From Nocardia seriolae NBRC 15557 (lineage in GTDB: Bacteria; Actinomycetota; Actinomycetes; Mycobacteriales; Mycobacteriaceae), in contig NZ_BJWY01000033.1 in the NCBI RefSeq assembly GCF_007990715.1, positions 1 through 55,902 on the forward strand: DNA of 55,902 nt, written 5' to 3'. Below the pieces are notes generated by a model, which had not been told where the DNA came from, ran no database searches, and saw nothing but the letters and a program-made list of their open reading frames with translations. Shown piece by piece: positions 10,643 to 18,905 of this stretch. The stretch's first letter is position 1. Each line of letters opens with the position of its first letter. A program made the translations under genes and the position numbers.

Positions 10643-11602
10643 CTACCCGGTGAGGGGCGGAACGAACTCACAGGCCACCGGACGCGGGTGCGCGGGATCC
10701 AGCGCGTTGAGCGCGATCATGGCCCCGCGATGGCTGCCCGCGATGGCGAGGTGGTCGGAGTAGTCGGTGGGGCAGCCGTCCTGCATCAGGACATTGGTGG
10801 CATTGGCCGCCGGGACCAGGGCGATGGACGGGAAGACGCCCTCGTCGAAATTGGAGGCCAGGTTGGTGTAGGTGACCGTCGGGTCGTAGACGCCGTCGGC
10901 GTTGAGGGCGTTCAGGAACGTGGAATCGCCGAGCATCTGGTGGCAGGCCGCGCAGATCAGGCCCATGGTGGCGTACTCGTCGACGGTGTCGGCGTCCACG
11001 CCCAGCTGCTTGCCGAAGGCCCGGATGCTGTTCATGCTGTCGCCGAAGAGGCCGAGCCACGGCGGCGCGATGGCGACGAACTTGTCCACCTTGCCGTGGC
11101 CGCCGAGTCGCTTGATGTAGTAGTCGCCGACGGTGTTGCCCTGCGAATGCGCGATGAAGTCCACCTTGGCCGCTCCGGTCGCGGCCAGCACCCGGTTCAC
11201 GAAAGCGGCCAGCTCTGCGGCGCTTTCGGGGATCGGCTTCATGCCGCCCATGGCCGACAGCGGCCAGGGCACGTCGAGGCTGCCGTAGGTCAGCGCGTAG
11301 ACGCAGTAGCCCTCATTGGCGAGCAGCGGAATGTAGGCGCCCCAGTTGGTCTGTGCGCCGCCCGCGGTGCCGTGCACCAGCACCACCGGCTCCGGGTGCA
11401 TGACGGTCGGTTTGCAGTTCCAGTCGTTCGAACCGGGCATCGAGCCACCGGGATTGGTGAGCTCGTACGGGATGCCCGCGAAGAAGTTGAAAGTGACCGG
11501 GTATTCCGCGCGGGCGGTACCGCTCGCGACGATCCCCAGAACTGCCAGCACCGCGATGATCAGCAGTGATCCTGGCGTTCGACGCATGGGCATCCTTCTC
11601 AT
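10643..11602 (-). CDS. Secreted alpha/beta-hydrolase, lipase family
   Basis: 319 residues with a signal peptide: MRRMPMRR, a hydrophobic core and cleavage after GTARA. The mature part has the oxyanion segment VVLVHGTAGG, the nucleophile elbow AHSQGN (Ser in the pattern HSQG) and a late His in SHRGAM or DHLAIAGSH as catalytic candidate. This is the secreted LipA-like/triacylglycerol lipase type frequent in Nocardia and Rhodococcus. ATG at 11602 follows GGGAGGG by three bases; the TTG at 11614 is upstream of that site. The upstream region holds two palindromes. Four Cys in the mature chain may form disulfides. Confidence 0.8.
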   Translation of the reverse strand: MRRMPMRRTPGSLLIIAVLAVLGIVASGTARAEYPVTFNFFAGIPYELTNPGGSMPGSNDWNCKPTVMHPEPVVLVHGTAGGAQTNWGAYIPLLANEGYCVYALTYGSLDVPWPLSAMGGMKPIPESAAELAAFVNRVLAATGAAKVDFIAHSQGNTVGDYYIKRLGGHGKVDKFVAIAPPWLGLFGDSMNSIRAFGKQLGVDADTVDEYATMGLICAACHQMLGDSTFLNALNADGVYDPTVTYTNLASNFDEGVFPSIALVPAANATNVLMQDGCPTDYSDHLAIAGSHRGAMIALNALDPAHPRPVACEFVPPLTG

Positions 11603-11616
11603 GTTCCCTCCCAAAT

Positions 11617-11630
11617 TAGAACGCGTTCCT
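11617..11630. promoter_or_regulatory. Candidate TetR-type operator (KstR-like palindrome)
   Basis: TAGAACGCGTTCCT fits the recalled KstR consensus TnnAACnnGTTnnA except for its last base, and contains the palindrome GAACGCGTTC. It lies 14 bases upstream of the lipase start. Confidence 0.35.
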
Positions 11631-11664
11631 GCAACCTAATCGGGAAACAAGCACGGAGGATGGG

Positions 11665-11678
11665 TTACTGACGAGTAA
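11665..11678. promoter_or_regulatory. Candidate operator, TTACT-gacg-AGTAA
   Basis: A perfect 5+4+5 inverted repeat in the lipase promoter region, resembling fatty-acid-type regulator sites of actinobacteria. Weak evidence on its own. Confidence 0.3.
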
Positions 11679-11782
11679 GTTCTGAAACCGGTTCCAGTGC
11701 AGGAAAACGGCGATGGCCAGGACCCGCAGGCGGCTTGCGATGCAGCACAAGGGGTCCCGGCCACCGCCGGAAGGATGTCGAA

Positions 11783-12364
11783 TTACCGCTGGCCGTAAGG
11801 GAATCCGGGCTGCGGGACGAACTGCTGGTGGACCGGGGCCGCCGCCGGGCTTGCCACGCTCGCCTTCGCGTGCTGGGCGCCCGCCACGAACAGGGCGCCC
11901 ATCAGGACCAGGAAGGCCAGCGTGTGGATGACGGCGCGGACGATATTCCAAGCCACCCACGAGCTTTCGAACTGCGCCCGCACCGCCGCCAGATCGCCGA
12001 TCTGGCCCACGTCACCGGCATTGGCCAGCTGGTTGTTGAGCGGGACGTTGAGCCCCGAGGTGACGCCGAAGGCGATGATATTGAGCAGCAGCGCGACCCC
12101 GATCCAGATCAGCGTGGTGCGGGAGTCCTTGCCCAGGTGCAGCGCCGCCGCCAGCACCGTGAAGCCGACCGTGCCCATGAACCCGAGCATGAACCACGGG
12201 TTGATGATGACCACGTTGATCTTCTGCATGACATCGATGAACGTCTTGTCGTCGGACCGGCCGAGGGCGCTCATCACCGAGGTCGCGTACGCATAGAAGA
12301 CGCCGGCGATGAGACCGGTGGTCAGCGTCGCCGCCACCAGCGCGGCCGTGCGGAATGCGAACAT
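11783..12364 (-). CDS. DUF1772 membrane protein
   Basis: 193 residues with four predicted membrane segments (about 7-27, 55-75, 83-103, 136-156). The sequence begins FRTAALVAATLTTGLIAGVF and contains INPWFMLGFMG, NIIAFGVTSGLNVPLNNQL and the charged FESSWVAWNIVRAVIHTLAF, which together match the DUF1772/anthrone-oxygenase-like family. The function of the bacterial members is unknown. ATG at 12364 is preceded by GGAGAGAACG. The C-terminus is a Pro/Gln-rich cytoplasmic tail. Not linked to its neighbours by overlap. Confidence 0.75.
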   Translation of the reverse strand: MFAFRTAALVAATLTTGLIAGVFYAYATSVMSALGRSDDKTFIDVMQKINVVIINPWFMLGFMGTVGFTVLAAALHLGKDSRTTLIWIGVALLLNIIAFGVTSGLNVPLNNQLANAGDVGQIGDLAAVRAQFESSWVAWNIVRAVIHTLAFLVLMGALFVAGAQHAKASVASPAAAPVHQQFVPQPGFPYGQR

Positions 12365-12507
12365 CGTTCTCTCCTGACTGGATCTGCCACCCGTGTGCTT
12401 CCCGGGCGATCAACTACATCCAGTCAACGGCCTGCGGGCACGGAAACCCATGGCTCAGAAGCTCGCACGCATGCGCGGGGATCCAACAGACACTGGCCGT
12501 ACCAGGA

Positions 12508-13131
12508 TCAGAGGTCGCGTTCGGAGATCACGCCGGACTGCATGGCCAGGTTGGCCAGGCGGACCCGCTTCTGGTTCTGAGGCAGGTCTTCGACGCCGAA
12601 CTTGGCGAACAACGCGCGCAAATGGGTCTTGATGGCATCCACGCTGAGGAACAGTTCCGCCGCGATCTGCTGGTTCGAGGCGGGCGAGGCGAAGCCGTCA
12701 TTGCCGCGGAGAGGGCGGCAGAGGGCGATCAATACCGATCGTTGGGTTTCGGTGAGGGAGCGCAGGGTCGGCAGGCCGCCGGTCGAGGTCTGCGTGACAT
12801 CGCCTGCGGCGCCGCTGAAATCGTGGAAGGTGACCCGCGAGGTGCCCATCCGGATGACGTCCCCGGGCTGCAGCCGATGCCGCCCCACCAGGCGATCCCC
12901 ATTGACGAAAGTGCCGTTGCGAGAAAGCCCGTCGTCCACGATGGTCCAGTGCGCGCCCAGGTACTCGGCGGTGGCGTGCAGGCGCGAGACCTCCACGTCC
13001 CAGAACAGGGACAGGTCGGCCTGCGGCGAGCGCCCGATGGTGATGCGGGGCTGGTCAGGGGACAGCATCAGCTCGTGCTGGCGTCCCTCTTGGTCCTTGA
13101 CTCGAAGGAAGGAACCGTGGAATGCGGTCAC
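12508..13131 (-). CDS. FHA-domain protein with C-terminal winged/LuxR-like HTH
   Basis: 207 residues, GTG start at 13131. Residues about 25-105 form a forkhead-associated domain with the phosphothreonine-binding pattern ITIGRSPQADL, VSRLHATAEY and SRNGTFVNG. Residues about 120-200 contain a helix-turn-helix (LTETQRSVLIALC, SNQQIAAELFLSVDAIKTHLRALFAKFGV). FHA domains read Ser/Thr kinase output, so this is likely a phosphorylation-responsive DNA-binding protein; Ser/Thr kinase genes also occur at 33861-38587, though no direct link is shown. A perfect palindrome lies about 190 bases upstream at 13318-13332. Confidence 0.82.
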   Translation of the reverse strand: MTAFHGSFLRVKDQEGRQHELMLSPDQPRITIGRSPQADLSLFWDVEVSRLHATAEYLGAHWTIVDDGLSRNGTFVNGDRLVGRHRLQPGDVIRMGTSRVTFHDFSGAAGDVTQTSTGGLPTLRSLTETQRSVLIALCRPLRGNDGFASPASNQQIAAELFLSVDAIKTHLRALFAKFGVEDLPQNQKRVRLANLAMQSGVISERDL

Positions 13132-13317
13132 TGCGCCGATACCTCTTCTCTACATCCAGCCAGTGACATCGTCCGCACGTTTCAATGGTGCCTGGCCGCC
13201 CGGGCACGAGCAAGATCGCATGCCGACGTCCGGTCCCGCAGTCTTGACCCCGGGCTTTCCAGAGGTGGATTTACGAAGTCCGACAGTACCCTGCCACCAG
13301 GACTTGATCTTGGTGTT

Positions 13318-13332
13318 ATACGCAAAGCGTAT
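13318..13332. promoter_or_regulatory. Perfect palindrome ATACGC-AAA-GCGTAT
   Basis: A 6+3+6 inverted repeat in the 272-bp gap between lsr2 and the FHA-HTH gene. On the minus strand it is followed by TATAAC, a plausible -10, so the site may be an operator over the FHA gene promoter. No other gene is seen in 13132-13403. Confidence 0.35.
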
Positions 13333-13341
13333 GAATAAACC

Positions 13342-13380
13342 ACTGCCGCCCGGGTACGCACGAAACACCCGGACGGCAGT
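13342..13380 (-). terminator. Hairpin downstream of lsr2
   Basis: Stem ACTGCCG/CGGCAGT (13342-13348 with 13374-13380) extended by CCGGGT/ACCCGG inside. It lies just after the lsr2 stop and probably ends lsr2 transcription. Confidence 0.65.
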
Positions 13381-13403
13381 CGAATCTGCGACTAGTCGTA
13401 CAA

Positions 13404-13766
13404 CTAGTTCTTAGAGGCGGCCTTGTTGTAAGCCTCGGTGATGTCCGCGGAGATACGACCACGAGCGGACACCTTGTGCCCATTCCGGCGCGCCCATTCA
13501 CGAATGGCCGCGCTCTGTTCGCGATCGATCGACACCCGGTTCTTCGGACCCGCGGCCGGAGCGCCGGCCACCTTGGTACGCCGCCGACCACTCACCCGAC
13601 GAGCGGCGGAAACCCAAGTCTCCAGACCGTCCCGCAGCCTGGCCGCGTTCTCCGTCGACAAGTCGATCTCGTAGGACACGCCATCGATAGCGAACTCGAT
13701 GGTCTCCTCCGCGATGGACTCACCGTCGACATCGTCGATCAAGCTAACGGTGACCTTCTTTGCCAT
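13404..13766 (-). CDS. lsr2: Nucleoid-associated protein Lsr2 (H-NS-like silencer)
   Basis: 120 residues. N-terminal dimerisation domain ([29 protein letters not shown] in two parts), basic linker with [10 protein letters not shown], and C-terminal AT-hook-like domain in which the DNA-binding RGR occurs ([15 protein letters not shown]) after [12 protein letters not shown]. Lsr2 bridges DNA and silences AT-rich, often horizontally acquired genes. Length and start match the mycobacterial protein. It sits between lysS and clpC1 as in M. tuberculosis (Rv3597c). Confidence 0.97.
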   Translation of the reverse strand: MAKKVTVSLIDDVDGESIAEETIEFAIDGVSYEIDLSTENAARLRDGLETWVSAARRVSGRRRTKVAGAPAAGPKNRVSIDREQSAAIREWARRNGHKVSARGRISADITEAYNKAASKN

Positions 13767-13882
13767 GAGATGAACGTCCTCTCGAAATCGTGCGACCCGC
13801 ATAGTCAGGCCGATTACCCGACGCCAGAATACCGCTAATTCCGATAGTCCCAGAACTAGCCCCGGAAATGCAATCCGGAGAA

Positions 13883-15448
13883 CTATCGCGCGGCCGGACG
13901 CACAATTGGAAAGAGTATCGTTTCCCGGATTCCCAGGCCAGTCAGGGCCATCAGCAAACGATCGATACCCATACCCGTTCCGGTTGTGGGGGGCATACCG
14001 TGCTCCATGGCGGCCAGGAAGTCCTCGTCCAGCCGCATGGCCTCGTCGTCGCCGGCCGCGGCCAAACGCGCTTGATCCTCGAAACGTTCCCGCTGGATCA
14101 CCGGATCGACGAGTTCCGAATAGCCCGTGGCGAGTTCGAAGCCGCGCACGTACAGGTCCCACTTCTCGGTAACCCCGGGCTTGCTCCGATGCTGGCGTGT
14201 CAGGGGCGATGTCTCAACCGGGAAGTCGCGCACGAAAGTCGGCGCGTAGAGCTTGTCGCCGTAGACGTGCTCCCACAGTTCCTCGACCAGTTTGCCGTGG
14301 CCATAGCCCTTGCCCTCGGGAATTTCCAGACCGACCCGATCGGCGAGGGCCAGCAATTCCGCGACCGTCGTTTCCGGGGTGACCTCGACACCGATCTGCT
14401 CGGACAGCGACGGGTACATCTCCACGGTCGTCCACTCGCCGGACAGGTCGTATTCGGTACCGTCGGCAAGCGTCACCACCAGCGTGCCGTAGACCTCCCG
14501 TGCGACTTCCTGGATCAATTCCCGCATCATGGTCGCGGAATCGTCGTAGGTGCCGTACGCCTCGTAGGTTTCCAGCATTGCGAACTCGGGCGAATGGGTG
14601 GAGTCCGCGCCCTCGTTGCGGAAGTTCCGGTTGATCTCGAAGACCTTCTCGATGCCGCCCACCACGCAACGCTTCAGGAACAACTCCGGCGCGATGCGCA
14701 GGAACAGCTCCATGTCCAGCGCGTTGGAGTGGGTGGCGAACGGGCGAGCCGCCGCGCCGCCGTGGATGGTCTGCAACATGGGGGTCTCGACTTCGAGGAA
14801 ACCCCTGTGCTCCAACGCATTTCGCAGCGCGCGCACCACCGCCACCCGGGTGCGGGCGTTCTCGCGGGCCTCCGGGCGCACGATCAGGTCGACATAGCGC
14901 TGCCGGACCCGGGACTCCTCGTTCATCTCCTTGTGCAGCACCGGGAGCGGGCGCAGCGACTTGGCCGCCATCTCCCAGGAATCGGCGATGACGCTCAATT
15001 CGCCTCGGCGCGAAGCGATCACCTCGCCGTGCACGAACACGAAATCACCCAGGTCGACATCGGCCTTCCAGGCCGCCAGCGACGCCTCGCCGACACCGTT
15101 GAGGCTGATCATGACCTGCAACTGGGTGCCGTCACCCTCCTGCAGGGTGGCGAAGCAGAGCTTGCCGCTATTACGCACGAAAATGACCCGCCCGGCAATC
15201 CCGACCATCTGACCGGTCTGCGTATCGGGTTCCAGTTCCGGGTGGGCGGCCCGAATGTCGGCGAGGGAGTGGGTGCGGTTCACCACCACCGGATAGGCCT
15301 CGCGCCCCTCCTCCAGCAACCGCTCACGCTTCTCCCGGCGAATCCGCATCTGCTCGGGGACGTCGTGCTCCACGGCGTCGTCCTTGGCACGCTTTTGCCC
15401 AGCGGGAACAGGAGTGTTTGCGGGGGAAGAGGGGTTGGGGGTGCTCAC
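13883..15448 (-). CDS. lysS: Lysyl-tRNA synthetase, class II
   Basis: 521 residues. It charges tRNA-Lys with lysine. The N-terminal OB-fold anticodon domain ([17 protein letters not shown]) is followed by the class II catalytic domain with motif 2 ([17 protein letters not shown]) and motif 3 ([13 protein letters not shown] near the C-terminus). GTG at 15448 (STPNPSSP) is chosen for position, as no strong ribosome site is visible. Order lysS-lsr2-clpC1 is conserved with mycobacteria. The upstream rhodanese gene ends about 60 bases away and is not part of the mycobacterial locus. Confidence 0.96.
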   Translation of the reverse strand: MSTPNPSSPANTPVPAGQKRAKDDAVEHDVPEQMRIRREKRERLLEEGREAYPVVVNRTHSLADIRAAHPELEPDTQTGQMVGIAGRVIFVRNSGKLCFATLQEGDGTQLQVMISLNGVGEASLAAWKADVDLGDFVFVHGEVIASRRGELSVIADSWEMAAKSLRPLPVLHKEMNEESRVRQRYVDLIVRPEARENARTRVAVVRALRNALEHRGFLEVETPMLQTIHGGAAARPFATHSNALDMELFLRIAPELFLKRCVVGGIEKVFEINRNFRNEGADSTHSPEFAMLETYEAYGTYDDSATMMRELIQEVAREVYGTLVVTLADGTEYDLSGEWTTVEMYPSLSEQIGVEVTPETTVAELLALADRVGLEIPEGKGYGHGKLVEELWEHVYGDKLYAPTFVRDFPVETSPLTRQHRSKPGVTEKWDLYVRGFELATGYSELVDPVIQRERFEDQARLAAAGDDEAMRLDEDFLAAMEHGMPPTTGTGMGIDRLLMALTGLGIRETILFPIVRPAAR

Positions 15449-15506
15449 GGAGCCATAGCCTATCCTGCGGCGAAAATGCTTTTTTCCGCCGCCTCCCCGC
15501 AATTGC

Positions 15507-15938
15507 TCACAGCCAGGCGAGAGTTGCGACCTCGCGTTCGAAGTGCGGAGCCGACGCCGCGACCATCAGCAGGCCCGCGGCTTTCAGGGCCTGATATCCA
15601 CCCTCGAGATCGGTGGCGCGGCGCAGCCCCAGCTGCTGCAACGAGGCCGCGGCCAGGCTCGAGGTGTAACCCTCCGAGCAGACGATGATCCATTCCACAT
15701 CGTGGTGCTCGGCCATGGCCAAACGCGCGGAACTGGACGGATCCAAACGCCATTCCAGGACATTTCGCTCGATCACCAGCGCGCCCGGCAGGGTGCCCTC
15801 GCGCAGGCGCTGCGCCTGCGGGCGAATATCCACCAGAATCGCGCCGCGGGCGATTGCCGCCGGCAATTCGATCGGGAGCAGGCGACGCAGCTGCTGCCGG
15901 GCGTGGGCGAGCATGCCGTCGATCGTCAAGTGGGTCAT
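15507..15938 (-). CDS. Rhodanese-like sulfurtransferase
   Basis: 143 residues with a single rhodanese domain: [23 protein letters not shown], then the active-site loop Cys in [22 protein letters not shown], then [16 protein letters not shown]. It would carry a persulfide on the loop Cys. Its start overlaps the cysteine dioxygenase stop by four bases (ATGA), so the two are co-translated. The pair handles cysteine-derived sulfur, and expression probably depends on the Cys-rich leader upstream of the dioxygenase. Confidence 0.85.
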   Translation of the reverse strand: MTHLTIDGMLAHARQQLRRLLPIELPAAIARGAILVDIRPQAQRLREGTLPGALVIERNVLEWRLDPSSSARLAMAEHHDVEWIIVCSEGYTSSLAAASLQQLGLRRATDLEGGYQALKAAGLLMVAASAPHFEREVATLAWL

Positions 15939-16546
15939 TCGAGTTCACCTTCGGGCTGGTCGGTGAGGACGGAACGGGTGCGCCGCAGGGTGCCGTGGCC
16001 GGTGACCTCGTAATAGGACATGGCCGTCAGCGGCGGCGAATAGGCGTGGACGCTCAGGGTCGGATTCAGCGGGCCGGTGATTCCGGCCTCCTCGGCGGGG
16101 GCGCGCACCACGTCGTGCACCCAGCCGAGCGGGAAGGAGGCCTGATCACCCGCGGTGAGGGTGCGGCGGCGCAGGTCCCGGCCGTTCCAGCGGTATTCGG
16201 AGAGCGCGCCGGACAGCACGGTGAGCGCGCCCAGCGAACCGGCGTGATCGTGCAGTTCGGTGTATTTGCCCTCGACCCAGCTGATCAGCCAGATGTCCAC
16301 CTCGTCGTCCGCGACAAGCCTTGCGGCCCAGCGGTTTTCGGTGGGCCAGAGGCCGTCGGCGGGCAGCAGGTGGTCGTATCGGCCCTCCAGCACGTCGTGC
16401 GCGCCCTCATCGGTCAGGCGCAGCAGATCGGCCGGGCGCAGCCGGGTGGGGAGGGCGGAGGCGGTGGCCCGCTCGGTCACCTCGGGCAGCAGCCGGGAGG
16501 CGGGGGCACGGGTGTCCACGGGTAGGGAAAGAACAGAGGAACGCAT
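15935..16546 (-). CDS. Cysteine dioxygenase type I (cupin)
   Basis: 203 residues. Cysteine dioxygenase oxidises cysteine to cysteine sulfinate with a mononuclear Fe(II). The cupin shows the ligands in YTELHDHAGSLGALTVLSGALSEY (two His of HDH) and a third His in LGWVHDVVRAP. The position that carries the Cys-Tyr crosslink in animals has Gly here (HAGSLGAL), as in many bacterial enzymes. ATG at 16546 follows TTGGAG. The mRNA leader contains a mini-ORF with two Cys codons and alternative stems, fitting cysteine-dependent control of a cysteine catabolic enzyme. Confidence 0.87.
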   Translation of the reverse strand: MRSSVLSLPVDTRAPASRLLPEVTERATASALPTRLRPADLLRLTDEGAHDVLEGRYDHLLPADGLWPTENRWAARLVADDEVDIWLISWVEGKYTELHDHAGSLGALTVLSGALSEYRWNGRDLRRRTLTAGDQASFPLGWVHDVVRAPAEEAGITGPLNPTLSVHAYSPPLTAMSYYEVTGHGTLRRTRSVLTDQPEGELE

Positions 16547-16590
16547 GAGCGAAACTCCAAGGAATGTGAAAGTGGTCGGGGCTATACGAA

Positions 16591-16610
16591 GCCTCGACGA
16601 CCGTCGAGGC
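16591..16610 (-). promoter_or_regulatory. Attenuator stem B:C in the cysteine dioxygenase leader
   Basis: A perfect 8-bp stem, GCCTCGAC (16591-16598) with GTCGAGGC (16603-16610) and a 4-base loop. A third copy, GCCTCGAC at 16617-16624, overlaps the end of the leader ORF. On the RNA, segment B (16603-16610) can pair equally with A (16617-16624) or C (16591-16598), but not both. The mature start codon lies 45 bases further on. Confidence 0.65.
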
Positions 16611-16613
16611 GAG

Positions 16614-16655
16614 TCAGCCTCGACAACACTCCTGGGTGCTCACGCGGGAATACAC
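16614..16655 (-). CDS. Leader peptide VYSRVSTQECCRG, Cys-responsive uORF
   Basis: A 13-codon ORF starting GTG at 16655 and ending TGA at 16614-16616, with tandem Cys codons TGT TGT as codons 10 and 11. It has no ribosome site; instead a promoter (-35 TTGATT 16690-16685, 16-bp spacer, -10 TAGGCT 16668-16663) would start transcription 7-8 bases downstream, right at the GTG, making it leaderless. Mycobacteria are known to use leaderless polycysteine uORFs as cysteine-sensing attenuators before sulfur operons. Segment A of the attenuator (16617-16624) overlaps its last Cys, Arg and Gly codons, so ribosome stalling would decide which stem forms. Confidence 0.65.
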   Translation of the reverse strand: MYSRVSTQECCRG

Positions 16656-16662
16656 GTCGGCG

Positions 16663-16690
16663 AGCCTAACAGAGGTGCGCCGGGAATCAA
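16663..16690 (-). promoter_or_regulatory. Promoter of the leader ORF-cysteine dioxygenase-rhodanese unit
   Basis: -35 TTGATT (16690-16685), 16-bp spacer and -10 TAGGCT (16668-16663). The expected start point is the first base of the leaderless GTG at 16655. The -35 lies in the loop of a hairpin (16678-16707). Confidence 0.5.
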
Positions 16691-16707
16691 CAGGGTCTCC
16701 CGGCGAC
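16678..16707 (-). terminator. Hairpin downstream of coaX
   Basis: 8-bp stem CGCCGGGA/TCCCGGCG about 32 bases beyond the coaX stop, without a U tract. It may end coaX transcription; it also overlaps the -35 of the next promoter. Confidence 0.4.
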
Positions 16708-16738
16708 GACTGTGTCACTTTTATTCCAGCCGGTCTGT

Positions 16739-17533
16739 TCAGGCCCGAGTCCGGCGCTGCTGGTTGCGCTCGTAGACCAGGCGCAGGCCGTCCAGGGTGA
16801 GATGCGGTTCGTGATGCTCGATGGTCTCCGACTCCGGCACGATCAGCGGCGCGGTGGCGCCGGTGGCCACCACCGCCACGTTGTCGCCGGAGAAGGCGTC
16901 GATATCGCGAATGCGGTCGATCAGGCCGTCCACCAGGCCCGCGAAACCGAAGATGGCGCCCGACTGCAGGCACTCCATGCTGTTCTTGCCCACCACCGAA
17001 CGCGGGCGGGTCAGCTCGGCGCGGCGCAGCGCACTGCGGGCAATCAGCGCCTCGGTGGAAATCTCCACACCCGGCGCGATACTGCCGCCCAGGAATTCCC
17101 CCTTGGCCGAAACCAGGTCCACACAGATGGCGGTGCCGAAATCCACCACGATGGCCGGCGACTGGAAACGGTGATATGCCGCAAGGCAATTCACGATGCG
17201 GTCCGCGCCGACTTCCTTGGGATTGTCGACCAGCAGCGGAATACCGGTACGCACACCGGGTTCCACCAGCACGTGCGGCACGTGCGCCCAATAGCGGGAG
17301 AGCATTTCGCGTAGCTCGCGCAGCACCGGCGGCACCGTGGACAGCGCCGCGACACCCACCACCTGGTCGGCGTCCGCGCCGATCAGGCCGCGCACCTGCA
17401 GCGCGAACTCGTCCGCGGTGAACAGCGGATTGGTGTGCATCCGCCAGTGCCGCACCAGCTTCGCGTGCTCCCCGCTACCGGAGAACAGGCCCAGCTCGAT
17501 GCTGGTATTGCGGACATCGATACAGAGCAGCAT
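16739..17533 (-). CDS. coaX: Type III pantothenate kinase
   Basis: 264 residues. CoaX phosphorylates pantothenate, the first step of CoA synthesis, in the ASKHA fold. Phosphate-1 motif is [12 protein letters not shown] (DVRNT as in mycobacterial CoaX rather than DIGNT). Also seen are [26 protein letters not shown], the catalytic-Asp segment [14 protein letters not shown], and [11 protein letters not shown]. It is 13 bases after panD, in the same direction, as in the mycobacterial pan-coa cluster (Rv3600c). Mycobacteria also encode type I CoaA elsewhere. Confidence 0.95.
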   Translation of the reverse strand: MLLCIDVRNTSIELGLFSGSGEHAKLVRHWRMHTNPLFTADEFALQVRGLIGADADQVVGVAALSTVPPVLRELREMLSRYWAHVPHVLVEPGVRTGIPLLVDNPKEVGADRIVNCLAAYHRFQSPAIVVDFGTAICVDLVSAKGEFLGGSIAPGVEISTEALIARSALRRAELTRPRSVVGKNSMECLQSGAIFGFAGLVDGLIDRIRDIDAFSGDNVAVVATGATAPLIVPESETIEHHEPHLTLDGLRLVYERNQQRRTRA

Positions 17534-17546
17534 GCCCGCCCGCCGC

Positions 17547-17966
17547 TCAGGCCAGGGTGAGCGTGCGCGGCGAGATCAGGTCCGATCCCTCCGGGGCGTG
17601 CGCGGGATCGGTGCCGAGCTCGATCGGGCGATTGCGCTCGTCCACGAAAACCACGTGCGGCGCATAGTCTTTCAGCTCCGCGGCGTCCAGCATGCCGTAG
17701 GCGATGAGGATGACCAAGTCGCCCGGGTGCACCAGATGCGCTGCGGCGCCATTGATTCCGATCACGCCCGAACCGCGCTCGCCCGCGATCACATAGGTCT
17801 CCAGGCGGGCGCCGTTGGTGATGTCCACGATCGATACCTTCTCGCCCTCGAGCAGGTCGGCGGCGTCGAGCAGATCCTGGTCCACCGTCACCGAGCCCAC
17901 GTAGTGCAGATCGGCGTGAGTCACCGTGGCGCGGTGGATCTTCGACGTCATCATGGTGCGCAACAT
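17547..17966 (-). CDS. panD: Aspartate 1-decarboxylase
   Basis: 139 residues, pyruvoyl enzyme making beta-alanine from aspartate for pantothenate. The self-cleavage site Gly24-Ser25 lies in [11 protein letters not shown]; Lys9 (MTSKIHRA) and Tyr in YAERG-equivalent VIAGERGSG segments are present. The C-terminal tail ([15 protein letters not shown]) is longer than in E. coli, as is usual in Mycobacteriales; in M. tuberculosis the tail controls degradation by ClpC1-ClpP, whose gene is also in this window. Located 12 bases after panC. Confidence 0.96.
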   Translation of the reverse strand: MLRTMMTSKIHRATVTHADLHYVGSVTVDQDLLDAADLLEGEKVSIVDITNGARLETYVIAGERGSGVIGINGAAAHLVHPGDLVILIAYGMLDAAELKDYAPHVVFVDERNRPIELGTDPAHAPEGSDLISPRTLTLA

Positions 17967-17978
17967 CGTCGTCGCCTC

Positions 17979-18905
17979 CTAGAGAGATGCCTGGGCAGGC
18001 TGGTCGGGAACGGTGGGCAGGCCGTCGAGCGGCTTGCCGATGGTGACCGGCATATTGTCGATCAGGCGGGTGGTGCCGACACGGGCCGCGACCAGCAGGC
18101 GGGCATTGCCGCTGGGCCACTCCTCGGAGAAGTCCGAGCCGCGCAGGGCCAGGTAGTCGACCTGGATCTCGGGGGCGAGATCCAGCACGGACTGAGCGGT
18201 CTCCAGCACGGCCTCGGGGCCACGCCCAGCCGCGTGCCGACCGGCCAGCAGTGCCGCCGACAGGGTCGCGGCCAGCTCGCGGTCCGACTCGCTCAGGTAG
18301 CGGTTGCGCGAGGACTTGGCCAGGCCGTCCTGCTCGCGGACGGTCGCGGCGGGCACGATCTTCACGTCCATGTTCAGGTCGACGACCATCTGCCGGATCA
18401 AAGCCAGCTGCTGGTAATCCTTCTCGCCGAAGAACGCCTCGTGCGGCTGGCAGATATTGAAGAGCTTCGACACCACGGTCAGCACACCCGAGAAGTGGCC
18501 GGGCCGGGTCGCGCCCTCGAGGATGTCGCCGAACGGACCGGCCTGCACGGTGGTGCGCGGGCCGAACGGGTACATGTCCTTGGCGCTGGGCGCGAACACC
18601 AGCTCCACGCCCTCGCCGCGCAGCAGCTCGACATCCGCGTCCAGGGTACGCGGGTACTTGTCGAGATCCTCGTTCGCGCCGAACTGCAAGGGGTTCACGA
18701 AGATCGACACGATGACCGTGGTGTTGGTCAGCTTGGCCAGACGCACCAGCTCCAGATGCCCCTCATGCAGCGCGCCCATGGTCGGCACCAGCGCGACCCG
18801 GCGGCCCACCGAACGCAACGCCTTGACGACCTTGGTCATGACGGCCGGATCGTGGTGCACGGTCAGCTCGCCGCGCTTGTACGAACCGATCAGCTTCGGG
18901 TCCAT
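17979..18905 (-). CDS. panC: Pantothenate synthetase
   Basis: 308 residues. It joins pantoate and beta-alanine with ATP. Motifs: VALVPTMGALHEGHLEL (HIGH-like HEGH), SIFVNPLQFGANEDLDKYPR, FGEKDYQQLALIRQMV and KSSRNRYLSE (KMSKS equivalent). Its ATG overlaps the stop of the DUF2520 gene by one base (TGATG), so translation is coupled. Order DUF2520-panC-panD-coaX is that of M. tuberculosis Rv3603c-Rv3600c. Confidence 0.96.
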   Translation of the reverse strand: MDPKLIGSYKRGELTVHHDPAVMTKVVKALRSVGRRVALVPTMGALHEGHLELVRLAKLTNTTVIVSIFVNPLQFGANEDLDKYPRTLDADVELLRGEGVELVFAPSAKDMYPFGPRTTVQAGPFGDILEGATRPGHFSGVLTVVSKLFNICQPHEAFFGEKDYQQLALIRQMVVDLNMDVKIVPAATVREQDGLAKSSRNRYLSESDRELAATLSAALLAGRHAAGRGPEAVLETAQSVLDLAPEIQVDYLALRGSDFSEEWPSGNARLLVAARVGTTRLIDNMPVTIGKPLDGLPTVPDQPAQASL

